A DNA stretch of 14,616 bases. Origin: CAJAUT01 sp043809365 (lineage in GTDB: Bacteria > Patescibacteriota > Microgenomatia > UBA1400 > UBA12108). The position numbers and the translations under genes are program-made. The stretch covers positions 1-14,616 of the forward strand of contig JAZDDW010000033.1 in NCBI GenBank assembly GCA_043809365.1. The letters run 5' to 3'. Below are positions 7,170 to 13,361 of this stretch, piece after piece (position 1 is the first letter of the stretch; each line of letters starts with the position of its first letter). A model generated the notes under the pieces. The model saw nothing but the letters and a program-made list of their open reading frames with translations. It made no database searches and was not told the origin of the DNA.

Positions 7170-7678
7170 TTGTCTCCTCTCCTGAGCGTACGACGGACGA
7201 GAGTAGGGGCAGATTTCGTGGGAGCCACCTTTTCGGGGGTAACAACTTTGGTGGCTTTGGCCTTGGAGGCGGTCTTGGCCTTATTGGCCGAATTGGCCGA
7301 ATTTGATTTCGGAACAACCTCAAGCTTTTTGGTAAGGGCTAGACGAGCCATAGTGGCATTGTCACCCCGCCTCGTCCCAATCGAGGTAAGTTTGGTATAA
7401 CCACCCTTAACATCTTTGTATCTGGGGGCGATTTCTTCGAGGAGACGCTTGGTGAGTGCAGAAGATTGAAGATATGACTGGATAAGACGGCGGTCTTGGA
7501 GTAACCCACGACGTGCGTGGGTGAGGAGTTTTTCAAAAACTGGGGTAATAGCTTTGGCGCGAGTTAAAGTCGTCACTATTTCTTCTTTTTCGACCATAGC
7601 AACCACAAGGCTCTTGATGAGGGCAAGCCTAAGCGCTGAATCTCGATTGAGCTTGTAACCACTAATACGTTTTTTCAT
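7166..7678 (-). CDS. rplQ: 50S ribosomal protein L17 with C-terminal extension
   Basis: A 170-residue L17. The conserved core covers residues 1-120: MKKRISGYKLNRDSALRLAL, the ITTLTRAKA-like helix (IVTTLTRAKAITP), the RRGLLQD region and the GGYTKLTSIGTRRGDNATMA motif. Residues 121-170 are an added Lys/Ala/Thr/Ser-rich tail with short near-repeats (NSANSANKAK, TASKAKATK), probably disordered and rRNA-contacting. L17 is usually 115-130 residues. The start overlaps the rpoA stop as ATGA (7675-7678). Confidence 0.95.
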   Translation of the reverse strand: MKKRISGYKLNRDSALRLALIKSLVVAMVEKEEIVTTLTRAKAITPVFEKLLTHARRGLLQDRRLIQSYLQSSALTKRLLEEIAPRYKDVKGGYTKLTSIGTRRGDNATMARLALTKKLEVVPKSNSANSANKAKTASKAKATKVVTPEKVAPTKSAPTLVRRTLRRGDK

Positions 7679-8571
7679 GCGCGCTTGAGTCCTTTGGCCT
7701 CTAGTGCCTCATCAACTAATCCAAGTGATTTGCCACCGAGATTTTTGACATTTTTTAGATCTTTGTCGCTAGCATCTGCGAGTTCATTCGCAGTTTTGTA
7801 GCCAGAATTTTTGAGAGCATTCCCTATTCTAGTGGGAAGACCTAAATCATCGATTGAGATGTTTGTGGTACCAGAAACATCACCCTCGTCACTAACTACT
7901 GTAACTGGCTCAACAATTTGAGAAAAAGCAGCGACCAAAATTTTCGCAGCTTCTTTTAAGACAACTGAGGGAAGACACGAACCGTCAGTATGAATTTCGA
8001 GAACAATCTTGTCGAAATCCGTGCGACGACCTACGCGGGTTGATTCTACTTTGTATGAAACACGCTCGACGGGGGAAAAGATGGCGTCAAGCACCATAGT
8101 GCCAATTGTGGTAGTTGGTCTGTCTTCTGCAGGAGAATAACCATATCCAGTAGCAATGGTTAGTTCGAGATCTAGTTTGGCATCTTTACTGAGGTTGGCA
8201 ATCACCAGATCTCCATTCACAATTTTGACAGTTGCAGGAGCATTAATGTCGCTAGCATGCACGGTTTTGGCCCCTTTGACATTTAATTTGGCAATAACGG
8301 GCTCATCTCCCTCATAAGCGACTTTAATGGATTTAAGATTTAAGATCAGCTCGATCATGTCTTCGCTTAAACCAGCCAGGGTAGAAAACTTGTGAGTAAC
8401 ACCTTCTACCTTGACTTGGGTAATGGCGGCACCGCGAAAACTAGACAAAAGAACGCGACGAAGTGAGTTGCCCAGTGTGTGGCCGAATCCAGTCAAGAGA
8501 GGTTCAATGGCAAAAATACCAAAGTTGTCCTTTTCTTCAATGGTTTTGATTGAAAAATTCATGGTTTGCAT
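7675..8571 (-). CDS. rpoA: DNA-directed RNA polymerase subunit alpha
   Basis: A 298-residue alpha subunit, the scaffold for RNA polymerase assembly. The N-terminal domain carries EPLLTGFGHTLGNSLRRVLL and the dimerisation and beta/beta'-contact regions (ATGYGYSPAEDRP, VERVSYKVESTRVG). The C-terminal domain (about 238-298) has LPTRIGNALKNSGYKT, where R248 and N251 correspond to the DNA-contacting Arg-Asn of the UP-element surface, and the helix-hairpin-helix KNLGGKSLGLVDEAL. The start MQTMNFSIKTIEE is chosen because GGGGG (8576-8580) lies four bases upstream. The longer open frame reads through the rpsD stop region, and the next ATG (8562) has no ribosome-binding site. Confidence 0.96.
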   Translation of the reverse strand: MQTMNFSIKTIEEKDNFGIFAIEPLLTGFGHTLGNSLRRVLLSSFRGAAITQVKVEGVTHKFSTLAGLSEDMIELILNLKSIKVAYEGDEPVIAKLNVKGAKTVHASDINAPATVKIVNGDLVIANLSKDAKLDLELTIATGYGYSPAEDRPTTTIGTMVLDAIFSPVERVSYKVESTRVGRRTDFDKIVLEIHTDGSCLPSVVLKEAAKILVAAFSQIVEPVTVVSDEGDVSGTTNISIDDLGLPTRIGNALKNSGYKTANELADASDKDLKNVKNLGGKSLGLVDEALEAKGLKRA

Positions 8572-8596
8572 AAAACCCCCTTTTGTATATAGCTTA

Positions 8597-9205
8597 TTAA
8601 CGAGAATAAAACTCCACAATTAATTGTTCGTTAATAGCCTCAATAAGATCGCTTCTTGCGGGGAAGCGAGTAACTTTGCCGGCGGCGGCTTTTTTCTCTA
8701 ACCAGGGTGCACAAAGCAAATCTTTGTCGGCCAAGCGTGACTTGATATAGGGGATATTGATGGCAGTATCGGTAAGGGAGATCACATCACCAACCTTGAC
8801 TTGATACGAAGGAATATCGAGCTTTTTACCATTTACCCTAACGTTACCGTGGGTTACCAGTTGACGACCTGCACTGCGGGTGGGGACAAAACCCAAACGA
8901 TAAACGCAGTTGTCGAGACGGCGCTCAAGCAGAGATAGCATAACTTCACCGGTGGCAAGAGGATCATGGGAGGCCAGAGTGTAGTATTTTTTAAATTGAC
9001 GCTCTAAGATCCCATACATGGTTTTGGCCTTTTGTTTCTCAGCCAATTGAACACCATAATCGGAGACTTTATGACTACCTTTCCTACCATGGGCGCCAGG
9101 AGGGGTGCCGATACGGCGATCAAGAGATTTGGTGGTGGATTTCAGGCCGAGATCGACACCAAAACGACGAGCTTTTTTATTTTTAGGACCAGTATATCTT
9201 GCCAT
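8597..9205 (-). CDS. rpsD: 30S ribosomal protein S4
   Basis: A 202-residue S4, a primary 16S rRNA binder. It begins MARYTGPKNKKARRFG and has the SDYGVQLAEKQKAKTMYGIL motif and an S4 RNA-binding domain at about 93-140 (RRLDNCVYRLGFVPTRSAGR, then NVRVNGKKLDIPSYQVKVGD). The N-terminus has no cysteine cluster, so this is the zinc-free form. The frame is open much further upstream, but that part only shadows rpsK. The chosen ATG lies one base after the rpsK TAA. It keeps its usual place between rpsK and rpoA. Confidence 0.96.
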   Translation of the reverse strand: MARYTGPKNKKARRFGVDLGLKSTTKSLDRRIGTPPGAHGRKGSHKVSDYGVQLAEKQKAKTMYGILERQFKKYYTLASHDPLATGEVMLSLLERRLDNCVYRLGFVPTRSAGRQLVTHGNVRVNGKKLDIPSYQVKVGDVISLTDTAINIPYIKSRLADKDLLCAPWLEKKAAAGKVTRFPARSDLIEAINEQLIVEFYSR

Positions 9206-9206
9206 A

Positions 9207-9575
9207 TTAGCCGTGCCTCGGTTTTTTGGCGCGAGCGCCATTATGTGGGATTGGGGTAACATCTTGCATTTCGGTGACTTTGATCCCAATCCCACGCAAC
9301 ACGCGGAGGGCGGCGTCGCGGCCGGGACCTGGTCCCTTGATGTAAACGGTGGCTTGGCGTAACCCAAGTGCTTTGCCAGCATCAACAGCAGCAGTGATGG
9401 CGGAAGTAGCGGCAAAAGGCGTGGATTTGCGGGAACCCTTGAAGCCGACTTTGCCAGTAGAACTCCAAGCGATGACATTGCCCGTGAGATCAGTGATGGT
9501 AACTACTGTGTTATTGAATGTCGCCAGAATATAGATGCGACCATCTGTCACGTTTTTGATATTTTTGAGTGCCAT
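9207..9575 (-). CDS. rpsK: 30S ribosomal protein S11
   Basis: A 122-residue S11 of the small-subunit platform. Diagnostic parts: GRIYILATFNNTVVTITDLTG near the N-terminus, STGKVGFKGSRKSTPFAA, YIKGPGPGRDAALRVLRG, and the C-terminal DVTPIPHNGARAKKPRHG. The N-terminus lacks the longer basic extension of many S11 proteins. The gene starts one base after rpsM ends, with a GAGGAAAAG purine tract upstream as ribosome-binding site. Confidence 0.96.
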   Translation of the reverse strand: MALKNIKNVTDGRIYILATFNNTVVTITDLTGNVIAWSSTGKVGFKGSRKSTPFAATSAITAAVDAGKALGLRQATVYIKGPGPGRDAALRVLRGIGIKVTEMQDVTPIPHNGARAKKPRHG

Positions 9576-9576
9576 A

Positions 9577-9972
9577 TTATTTCTTTTCCTCTACTTTGGC
9601 GGATTCTTCTTTTTTCATAGCGCCGATAGTTTTGCGTTTGCCACGGAGAGTGCGAGCATTGGTCCTAGTACGCTGGCCATGAGAAGGTAACCCCATGGAA
9701 TGCCTGTAGCCACGATAACAACCGATGCGTTTTAAACGCTGAATGTTTTCACGGACATCTTTGCGAAGGTCTCCCTCGACTTTGAATTCTTCGAGAATTT
9801 TTTGGAGTTTGGCGATCTCCTCGGCAGAGAGATCTTTGGCACGAGTATTAAGGTCGATTTTGGCTTTATCCAAGATGATGCGCGAGATTTTGGGACCAAT
9901 ACCGTAGACATAGGTCAGGGCGACTTCGATACGCTTGTCTACTGGTAGATCAATACCAACTAGTCTTAACAT
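9577..9972 (-). CDS. rpsM: 30S ribosomal protein S13
   Basis: A 131-residue S13 of the small-subunit head, which contacts the P-site tRNA and bridges the subunits. Motifs: VGIDLPVDKRIEVALTYVYG with IGPK of the helix-two-turns-helix at 24-28, ENIQRLKRIGCYRGYRHSMG, and LPSHGQRTRTNARTLRGKRK near the end. The terminal EESAKVEEKK is a short acidic/lysine tail beyond the family core. The start is three bases after the rpmJ stop, with AAGG as a weak ribosome-binding site. Confidence 0.96.
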   Translation of the reverse strand: MLRLVGIDLPVDKRIEVALTYVYGIGPKISRIILDKAKIDLNTRAKDLSAEEIAKLQKILEEFKVEGDLRKDVRENIQRLKRIGCYRGYRHSMGLPSHGQRTRTNARTLRGKRKTIGAMKKEESAKVEEKK

Positions 9973-9975
9973 AAA

Positions 9976-10089
9976 TTAACCTTGACGTTGTTTGTGGCGA
10001 GGATTATCGCACACAATAAATAAAACGCCTTTGCGGCGGACATATTTGCATTTGAGACAGCGTTTGCGAAGAGAAGATTGAACTTTCAT
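9976..10089 (-). CDS. rpmJ: 50S ribosomal protein L36
   Basis: A 37-residue protein, small enough to be missed by length-limited gene callers. It begins MKVQSSLRKRCLKCKYVRRK and continues with GVLFIVCDNPRHKQRQG. The residues C11, C14, C27 and H32 form the classical zinc-binding C-x2-C...C-x4-H of L36, so this is the zinc-binding paralogue. It occupies its expected place between infA and rpsM, with four bases to infA and three to rpsM. No clear ribosome-binding site precedes it, so translation is probably coupled to infA. Confidence 0.95.
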   Translation of the reverse strand: MKVQSSLRKRCLKCKYVRRKGVLFIVCDNPRHKQRQG

Positions 10090-10093
10090 ATGG

Positions 10094-10339
10094 CTAGGTT
10101 GATGTGGGGAAGACTTGTCCTTCGCGAACGCGGTAGGTAATACGACCCTTACTTGTGTCGTATGGAGTCATCTCTACTTTAACCTTATCTCCTGGCATAA
10201 TACTAATTCGATACATGCGCATTTTGCCAGACAAGTGCGCAAGTATCTCGGTCCCCTCATCGAGTTGCACCTTAAACATGGTGTTGGGCAGAGCTGCAGT
10301 CACTGTACCAATCTTTTCCGTGACATCAGCTTTACTCAT
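10094..10339 (-). CDS. infA: Translation initiation factor IF-1
   Basis: An 81-residue IF-1, which binds the ribosomal A site during initiation. It is a single OB-fold: IGTVTAALPNTMFKVQLDEG, then ILAHLSGKMRMYRISIMPGD, VKVEMTPYD, and the signature KGRITYR. The family is usually about 72 residues, and the extra length is the C-terminal EGQVFPTST. It lies 22 bases after map and four before rpmJ, the usual order. Confidence 0.96.
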   Translation of the reverse strand: MSKADVTEKIGTVTAALPNTMFKVQLDEGTEILAHLSGKMRMYRISIMPGDKVKVEMTPYDTSKGRITYRVREGQVFPTST

Positions 10340-10361
10340 AAGATCTGCTAATTGTACCAGA

Positions 10362-11117
10362 TTAAAGGATCTGAAACAATGAGGGCATTGTCAAAACAGA
10401 ATAACCGTCCTTGGTAACTGCGACGGTTTCTTCGAATACGGCTGAAAGTGTACCATCTTTCACGGTTATTGTCCAGCCATCTTCCTCGAGAATTAGCTCG
10501 GGTTTACCCTCAACATAGATTATTTCGATGGCCAGGGTTTGACCGAGAGTCATTGTGGGAGTTTGGGCAGGACTTGGGGTGGCAAGATTGGAAATCATGG
10601 GATCTTCGTGGAGTTCTCTGCCTACCCCATGTGCGGTGAGCTCGCGAGTGCAAGAATATCCGTAAGGAGTGAGAGTACTAGTCATGGCGTTACCGATTTC
10701 ACCAATGTGGGCTCCTGGCTTAATTACAGCCAGAGCGTGATTTAACCCTTCCATCCCAGCCTGCAGAAACTTAGTTTTTGCAGGAGTAGTTGTACCCACA
10801 ACTTTGCTAAAGGCAGCGTCTGTGTGAAAACCACGATAATAAACTCCAACGTCGACGGTGATGAGGTCTCCATCTTGAAAGGGAGCTGTACTGGTGGGAA
10901 TCCCGTGAACTATGCCACTATTGAGATTGACACAGGTGGCCCAACTATATCCGGGAACCTTAGTGAAGGAGAGTTCGCCTCCTAGAGATTTGATGAGGCG
11001 GCGAGCTTCCATTTCTAGCTCATGAGGGGTAACTCCAACTTGCGTAAAATGGTAGAGGGCTTGGCGGACCTGGCCAAGGATGGCTCCGCCTTGCGTCATG
11101 GCAACGAGTTTATTCAT
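10362..11117 (-). CDS. map: Methionine aminopeptidase, type I
   Basis: A 251-residue cytoplasmic enzyme that removes the initiator methionine from new proteins. The pita-bread metal ligands are all present: D89 (ITVDVG), D100 (FHTDAA), H163 (TAHGVGRELHEDP), E198 (LAIEII) and E229 (FEETVAVT). The substrate-side histidine is H71 in IVHGIP. There is no N-terminal zinc-finger or SH3-binding extension, so it is type Ia-like. The usual VAIEP after the third ligand is AIEII here. The ATG overlaps the adk stop as ATGA (11114-11117). Confidence 0.95.
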   Translation of the reverse strand: MNKLVAMTQGGAILGQVRQALYHFTQVGVTPHELEMEARRLIKSLGGELSFTKVPGYSWATCVNLNSGIVHGIPTSTAPFQDGDLITVDVGVYYRGFHTDAAFSKVVGTTTPAKTKFLQAGMEGLNHALAVIKPGAHIGEIGNAMTSTLTPYGYSCTRELTAHGVGRELHEDPMISNLATPSPAQTPTMTLGQTLAIEIIYVEGKPELILEEDGWTITVKDGTLSAVFEETVAVTKDGYSVLTMPSLFQIL

Positions 11118-11695
11118 ACCACTGTCGCGTGTGCGAGGATATCTTGGTGAATGGTCTCGATATCACGTTCACCGTTGATTTCTACGAGAACACCGTGTTT
11201 GCGATAGTACTCAAGAACACTGGCCTCTTCGGCTTGATAGCGGCTTAGACGTTGCCCAATTAAATCAGCGGAGTCGTGCAGTGAACCATCGGTGAGTTTG
11301 CGACCACGTTTGAGCAACCTGGCAATACTAACCTCTTCGGAGACCTTGAGATAGACTACCAGATCGACTTTTTTGCCGTACTTATCCAGTTTGTCGGCGA
11401 GGAATTCGGCTTGGGTGAGATTTCTGGGGAAGCCATCAATGACCCAGCCATTTTGAGTATCATTATCTTTCAGACGAGCTTTCCAGAGCACAAACATCTC
11501 GGAGTCAGCCACGTAATGACCTTTGGCGAGGGTCTCGCGACAGATGTCACCCATAATACCCTTATCGTTTTCTGCCATGCGACGAACCAAGTCGCCTGAG
11601 ATTAGACAGGGCACGCCGAGCTTTTCGGCCAACATTTTGGCCTGAGTGGTTTTACCGGCCCCTTCGGGAGCATAAAAAAGAATGTTTTTGGCTAT
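11114..11695 (-). CDS. adk: Adenylate kinase with a non-canonical start codon
   Basis: An enzyme interconverting ATP + AMP with 2 ADP. The only ATG in frame (11635) gives 173 residues that lack the phosphate-binding loop. The frame continues upstream as AKNILFYAPEGAGKTTQAKM, containing a clear P-loop (PEGAGKTTQ), before an in-frame TAG at 11708-11710. Between that TAG and the P-loop there is no ATG, GTG or TTG. The best-placed candidate is ATA at 11693-11695, nine bases after an AGGAG ribosome-binding site (11705-11709), giving 193 residues. AMP-site and core motifs include LISGDLVRR and GWVIDGFPRNLTQAEFL. The LID is the short form (GRKLTDGSLHDSADLIGQRL). Either AUA initiates, or one base is wrong (ATG GCC AAA would be an ordinary start). 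Confidence 0.88.
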   Translation of the reverse strand: MAKNILFYAPEGAGKTTQAKMLAEKLGVPCLISGDLVRRMAENDKGIMGDICRETLAKGHYVADSEMFVLWKARLKDNDTQNGWVIDGFPRNLTQAEFLADKLDKYGKKVDLVVYLKVSEEVSIARLLKRGRKLTDGSLHDSADLIGQRLSRYQAEEASVLEYYRKHGVLVEINGERDIETIHQDILAHATVV

Positions 11696-11704
11696 AAATA
11701 TAAT

Positions 11705-11709
11705 CTCCT
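11705..11709 (-). promoter_or_regulatory. Ribosome-binding site deciding the adk start
   Basis: AGGAG on the minus strand lies nine bases before the in-frame ATA at 11695. It overlaps the in-frame TAG, so translation of adk must begin downstream of it and upstream of the P-loop. This rules out the internal ATG at 11635, which is 69 bases away and would delete the nucleotide-binding loop. Confidence 0.65.
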
Positions 11710-11730
11710 AAGAATAAGGATAACTAAGTT

Positions 11731-11736
11731 ATTATA
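11731..11736 (-). promoter_or_regulatory. Candidate -10 element for the adk-to-rpsI operon
   Basis: A perfect TATAAT on the minus strand lies 22 bases upstream of the adk ribosome-binding site. No good -35 hexamer is seen at 16-18 bases (AACACA at best). It would give the eleven-gene adk-map-infA-...-rpsI unit its own transcription start. That fits a locus in which secY is no longer adjacent to adk. Confidence 0.5.
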
Positions 11737-11773
11737 GCGCACACCGATTGTCTTGTGTTGGAGGCATATTGGG

Positions 11774-11800
11774 AATATCACATACCGGGTATGTGATATT
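11774..11800. repeat. Perfect 27-base palindrome between adk and the exported-protein gene
   Basis: Arms AATATCACATACC (11774-11786) and GGTATGTGATATT (11788-11800) pair perfectly around a single G. It sits in the divergent space between adk (minus) and the gene starting at 11881 (plus), about 40 bases upstream of the adk -10. It could be an operator, a cruciform or a recombination site. There is no T-run after it, so it does not look like a terminator. Its CCGGG centre recurs in other palindromes of the accessory region. Confidence 0.8.
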
Positions 11801-11880
11801 AAATTGGGCGAATTATCAGGCTAACATCCGAAGTGGAATTGTTATTTGCTATTTGTTTTATGATTTGAGAAGATTAATTT

Positions 11881-12321
11881 ATGCATTTTAAGAGTGGTTG
11901 GGCTTTGATTCTTCAAGTTGGATTGGTTTTGATTATTGCAGTAGGAGTCAGCTATTTTTATCTTCAAAATCAAAAGTCAAATTACTCAACTCCAGATGAA
12001 CTAATGTTTCAGCTAAAATTATTGTGTGGAAATGATGATTATCAAAACGTAGCATTGAACAGCCTAAAATATATGAGCGGAAATTATCAACTAATTGACA
12101 ATTCAGACATAGTAAGGACAAATGATGACCTTTCATATTTAGGGGCTGCGAACGGTCTTTGTAGAGAGATTACTTCTGATTCAACATTGATGAAGAAAAA
12201 AATTTCTGACACACAGTGGGAATATCGTTACGTTTTTAGCTCTGCAATAAGTCACACTTATGAAATTACTCTATTTAATAATGAATGGAGAGTTGTACTT
12301 TACAAACCAATGAGACTGTAA
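11881..12321 (+). CDS. Small membrane-anchored or exported protein of unknown function
   Basis: A 146-residue protein that I do not recognise. It has a short basic N-terminus and one hydrophobic segment at about residues 6-28 (WALILQVGLVLIIAVGVSYF), so the rest is probably outside the cytoplasm, tethered to the membrane. The outer part is polar, with two cysteines (C49 and C94) that could form a disulfide. The C-terminal half looks beta-rich (WEYRYVFSS, YEITLFNNEWRVVLYK). The DNA is visibly A+T-richer than the ribosomal operon. The gene runs opposite to its neighbours and separates adk from the first secY remnant. A weak purine tract (GAGAAG) precedes the ATG. Confidence 0.65.
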   Translation: MHFKSGWALILQVGLVLIIAVGVSYFYLQNQKSNYSTPDELMFQLKLLCGNDDYQNVALNSLKYMSGNYQLIDNSDIVRTNDDLSYLGAANGLCREITSDSTLMKKKISDTQWEYRYVFSSAISHTYEITLFNNEWRVVLYKPMRL

Positions 12322-12349
12322 TCAGTAAGACTTTGTTGCTCTGACCAGA

Positions 12350-12496
12350 TCAGCGAATAAATGAGTCGTAGGAGCGGGCGACCTGGTAGGATTGCATTTT
12401 GCGATAGGTTTCGAGCACAACTGAGACGACGATTAGGATAGAGGTGCCGCCAATGGTGAGCGGAGTGATCTGGGTAGCACCTTGGACTAGACTGGG
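12350..12496 (-). pseudogene. secY: Detached 3' end of secY, copy 1
   Basis: The minus strand reads about 48 residues ending at TGA 12350-12352: PSLVQGATQITPLTIGGTS, ILIVVSVVLETYRKMQSYQ, VARSYDSFIR. This is the last transmembrane helix and cytoplasmic tail of SecY, the channel subunit of the Sec translocon. No start codon or upstream part of secY follows. The frame meets a TAA at 12518-12520 inside a hairpin. The fragment therefore cannot be a functional SecY. Its orientation and position upstream of adk match where a complete secY would end in the standard operon. Confidence 0.85.
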
Positions 12497-12501
12497 GTGA
12501 C

Positions 12502-12520
12502 TAACACCTCCGGGGTGTTA
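12502..12520. repeat. Inverted repeat at the boundary of secY copy 1
   Basis: Arms TAACACC (12502-12508) and GGTGTTA (12514-12520) pair perfectly around TCCGG. The unit lies exactly between the point where secY similarity stops and the end of the LysM gene, 13 bases further on. It could act as a hairpin after the LysM gene, but no T-run follows. The CCGGGGTGTTA half also occurs at 13861-13871, with its last base changed to T, which links the two cassette boundaries. Confidence 0.7.
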
Positions 12521-12533
12521 ATGATCTTGATGG

Positions 12534-13187
12534 TTACTGTGGTCTGACAGCGAGAACTTCAATTGAGCCTCCGCTATAAATAGCGGAGATACAGTCACCA
12601 ATTTTGTAGTTTTCCTTTGTTTTCCCGAGAAAAAGTGTTTGATTACTGATGCTGACGAGGTGATTAAGATTCTGAGAGTTGAGATGAATTCTCCACATAC
12701 CATTGTCTAAAATTTCACTGATTTCACCGTTGTAACTATGGAGGAGATATGGCTTACTACCGATATACTCAACACGTTGAACGTAGGAGGGTGGCAAGTA
12801 GAGTTTGTATCCTGGTTCGATGAAGGAGCTTTTGATACTTAGCCCGGGATATAGATCCTGATTGATGGCGACAATATCGCCAATTCGTGAGGTATCGTTG
12901 AGTTGATTTTTGGCAACTGAGAGTAAGGAGTCACCCTTTTTCACCGTATAACTTGTGTAGAGGTCTTCTCGATTATCGTTGATGCCGTATTTGGAACATT
13001 TATCCAAGACAATGGTTTTTTCGGATGAGTAGGCGTCTGAGCGCCCATTGACAGTCAATTTATTTTGCCGATCTGACGTTTGGTGAGTAAGCCCGAGATA
13101 GAAGCCGATAAATGGTAAGACAACAAATAAAACAAGTGATAAATATTTTGAAAGCGGAGTCACTTTATACAACCATTTTCTTTTCAT
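12534..13187 (-). CDS. Membrane-anchored LysM-domain protein
   Basis: A 217-residue protein. A basic N-terminus (MKRKWLYKVTPLSKY) leads into a transmembrane helix at about 14-33, so the remainder faces outward. Residues 80-132 form a LysM domain (YTVKKGDSLLSVAKNQL, then IVAINQDLYPG and the closing YKLYLPP), the fold that binds N-acetylglucosamine-containing glycans such as peptidoglycan. The last 80 residues (VQRVEYIGSKPYLL... to VLAVRPQ) show no domain that I recognise. Cysteines lie at C64 and near the C-terminus. A cell-wall-binding role is inferred from LysM alone. It lies between the two secY remnants and has no ribosome-binding site; see the promoter at 13194. Confidence 0.8.
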   Translation of the reverse strand: MKRKWLYKVTPLSKYLSLVLFVVLPFIGFYLGLTHQTSDRQNKLTVNGRSDAYSSEKTIVLDKCSKYGINDNREDLYTSYTVKKGDSLLSVAKNQLNDTSRIGDIVAINQDLYPGLSIKSSFIEPGYKLYLPPSYVQRVEYIGSKPYLLHSYNGEISEILDNGMWRIHLNSQNLNHLVSISNQTLFLGKTKENYKIGDCISAIYSGGSIEVLAVRPQ

Positions 13188-13193
13188 GATTGA

Positions 13194-13222
13194 ATCATTT
13201 CATGATGGAGTATATTCGTCAA
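13194..13222 (-). promoter_or_regulatory. Candidate promoter for the LysM gene, possibly leaderless
   Basis: TTGACG (13217-13222, five of six) is followed after 17 bases by AATGAT (13194-13199, four of six). Only six bases separate the -10 from the ATG at 13187, so transcription would begin at or next to the start codon. No ribosome-binding site precedes the ATG, which fits a leaderless mRNA. Confidence 0.45.
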
Positions 13223-13242
13223 ACATTGAAGCGTGGGATGGA

Positions 13243-13311
13243 TTATCTAATAAATGAGTCGTAACTGCGGGCGACCTGGTAGGATTGCATTTTGCGGTAG
13301 GTTTCGAGCAC
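13243..13311 (-). pseudogene. secY: Detached 3' end of secY, copy 2
   Basis: The minus strand encodes VLETYRKMQSYQVARSYDSF-IR and stops at TAA 13243-13245. Over these 23 codons it encodes exactly the same peptide as copy 1. It differs at seven bases, all synonymous: TAC for TAT, AGT for TCC, AGA for CGC, and TAA for TGA. Similarity to copy 1 ends abruptly at 13312, where a palindrome and the hicA gene follow. Like copy 1 it cannot be expressed as SecY. Synonymous-only divergence means that both tails were once the ends of working secY genes, not a recent local duplication. Confidence 0.85.
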
Positions 13312-13324
13312 GTGGCTAGCACAC

Positions 13325-13340
13325 CTGTTTGCGCAAACAG
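13325..13340. repeat. 16-base perfect palindrome beside secY copy 2
   Basis: CTGTTTGC/GCAAACAG (13325-13340) is self-complementary. It lies 13 bases beyond the secY copy 2 breakpoint and 16 bases after the hicA stop codon. It could terminate hicBA transcription weakly or mark a recombination site. It is followed by ATCCGGGG, echoing the TCCGGGG found in the hairpin next to secY copy 1. Confidence 0.65.
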
Positions 13341-13350
13341 ATCCGGGGGG

Positions 13351-13361
13351 TGGTAATTAGA
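13351..13361 (+). repeat. Left 11-bp inverted repeat flanking hicBA
   Basis: TGGTAATTAGA here is the exact reverse complement of TCTAATTACCA at 13839-13849. The two enclose 499 bases carrying hicB and hicA. The left copy overlaps the last codons and stop of hicA. This arrangement resembles the ends of a small mobilisable cassette, but no target-site duplication was identified. Confidence 0.6.

Noticed and set aside
9206..9478. Upstream extension of the rpsD frame by 91 codons
   Set aside because: It lies entirely over rpsK in another frame, has a composition unlike a protein (Pro/Leu runs), and the S4 family start MARYTGPK follows directly after the rpsK stop.
11774..11800. Intrinsic terminator
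   Set aside because: The palindrome is A+T-rich apart from its centre and has no T-run on either side. It lies between two divergent gene starts, not at a gene end.
12494..12521. Bona fide integron attC site
   Set aside because: The inverted repeat is too short, does not show the paired R/L box arrangement with GTTRRRY, and no integron integrase is present. Only a loose resemblance is kept as a hypothesis.
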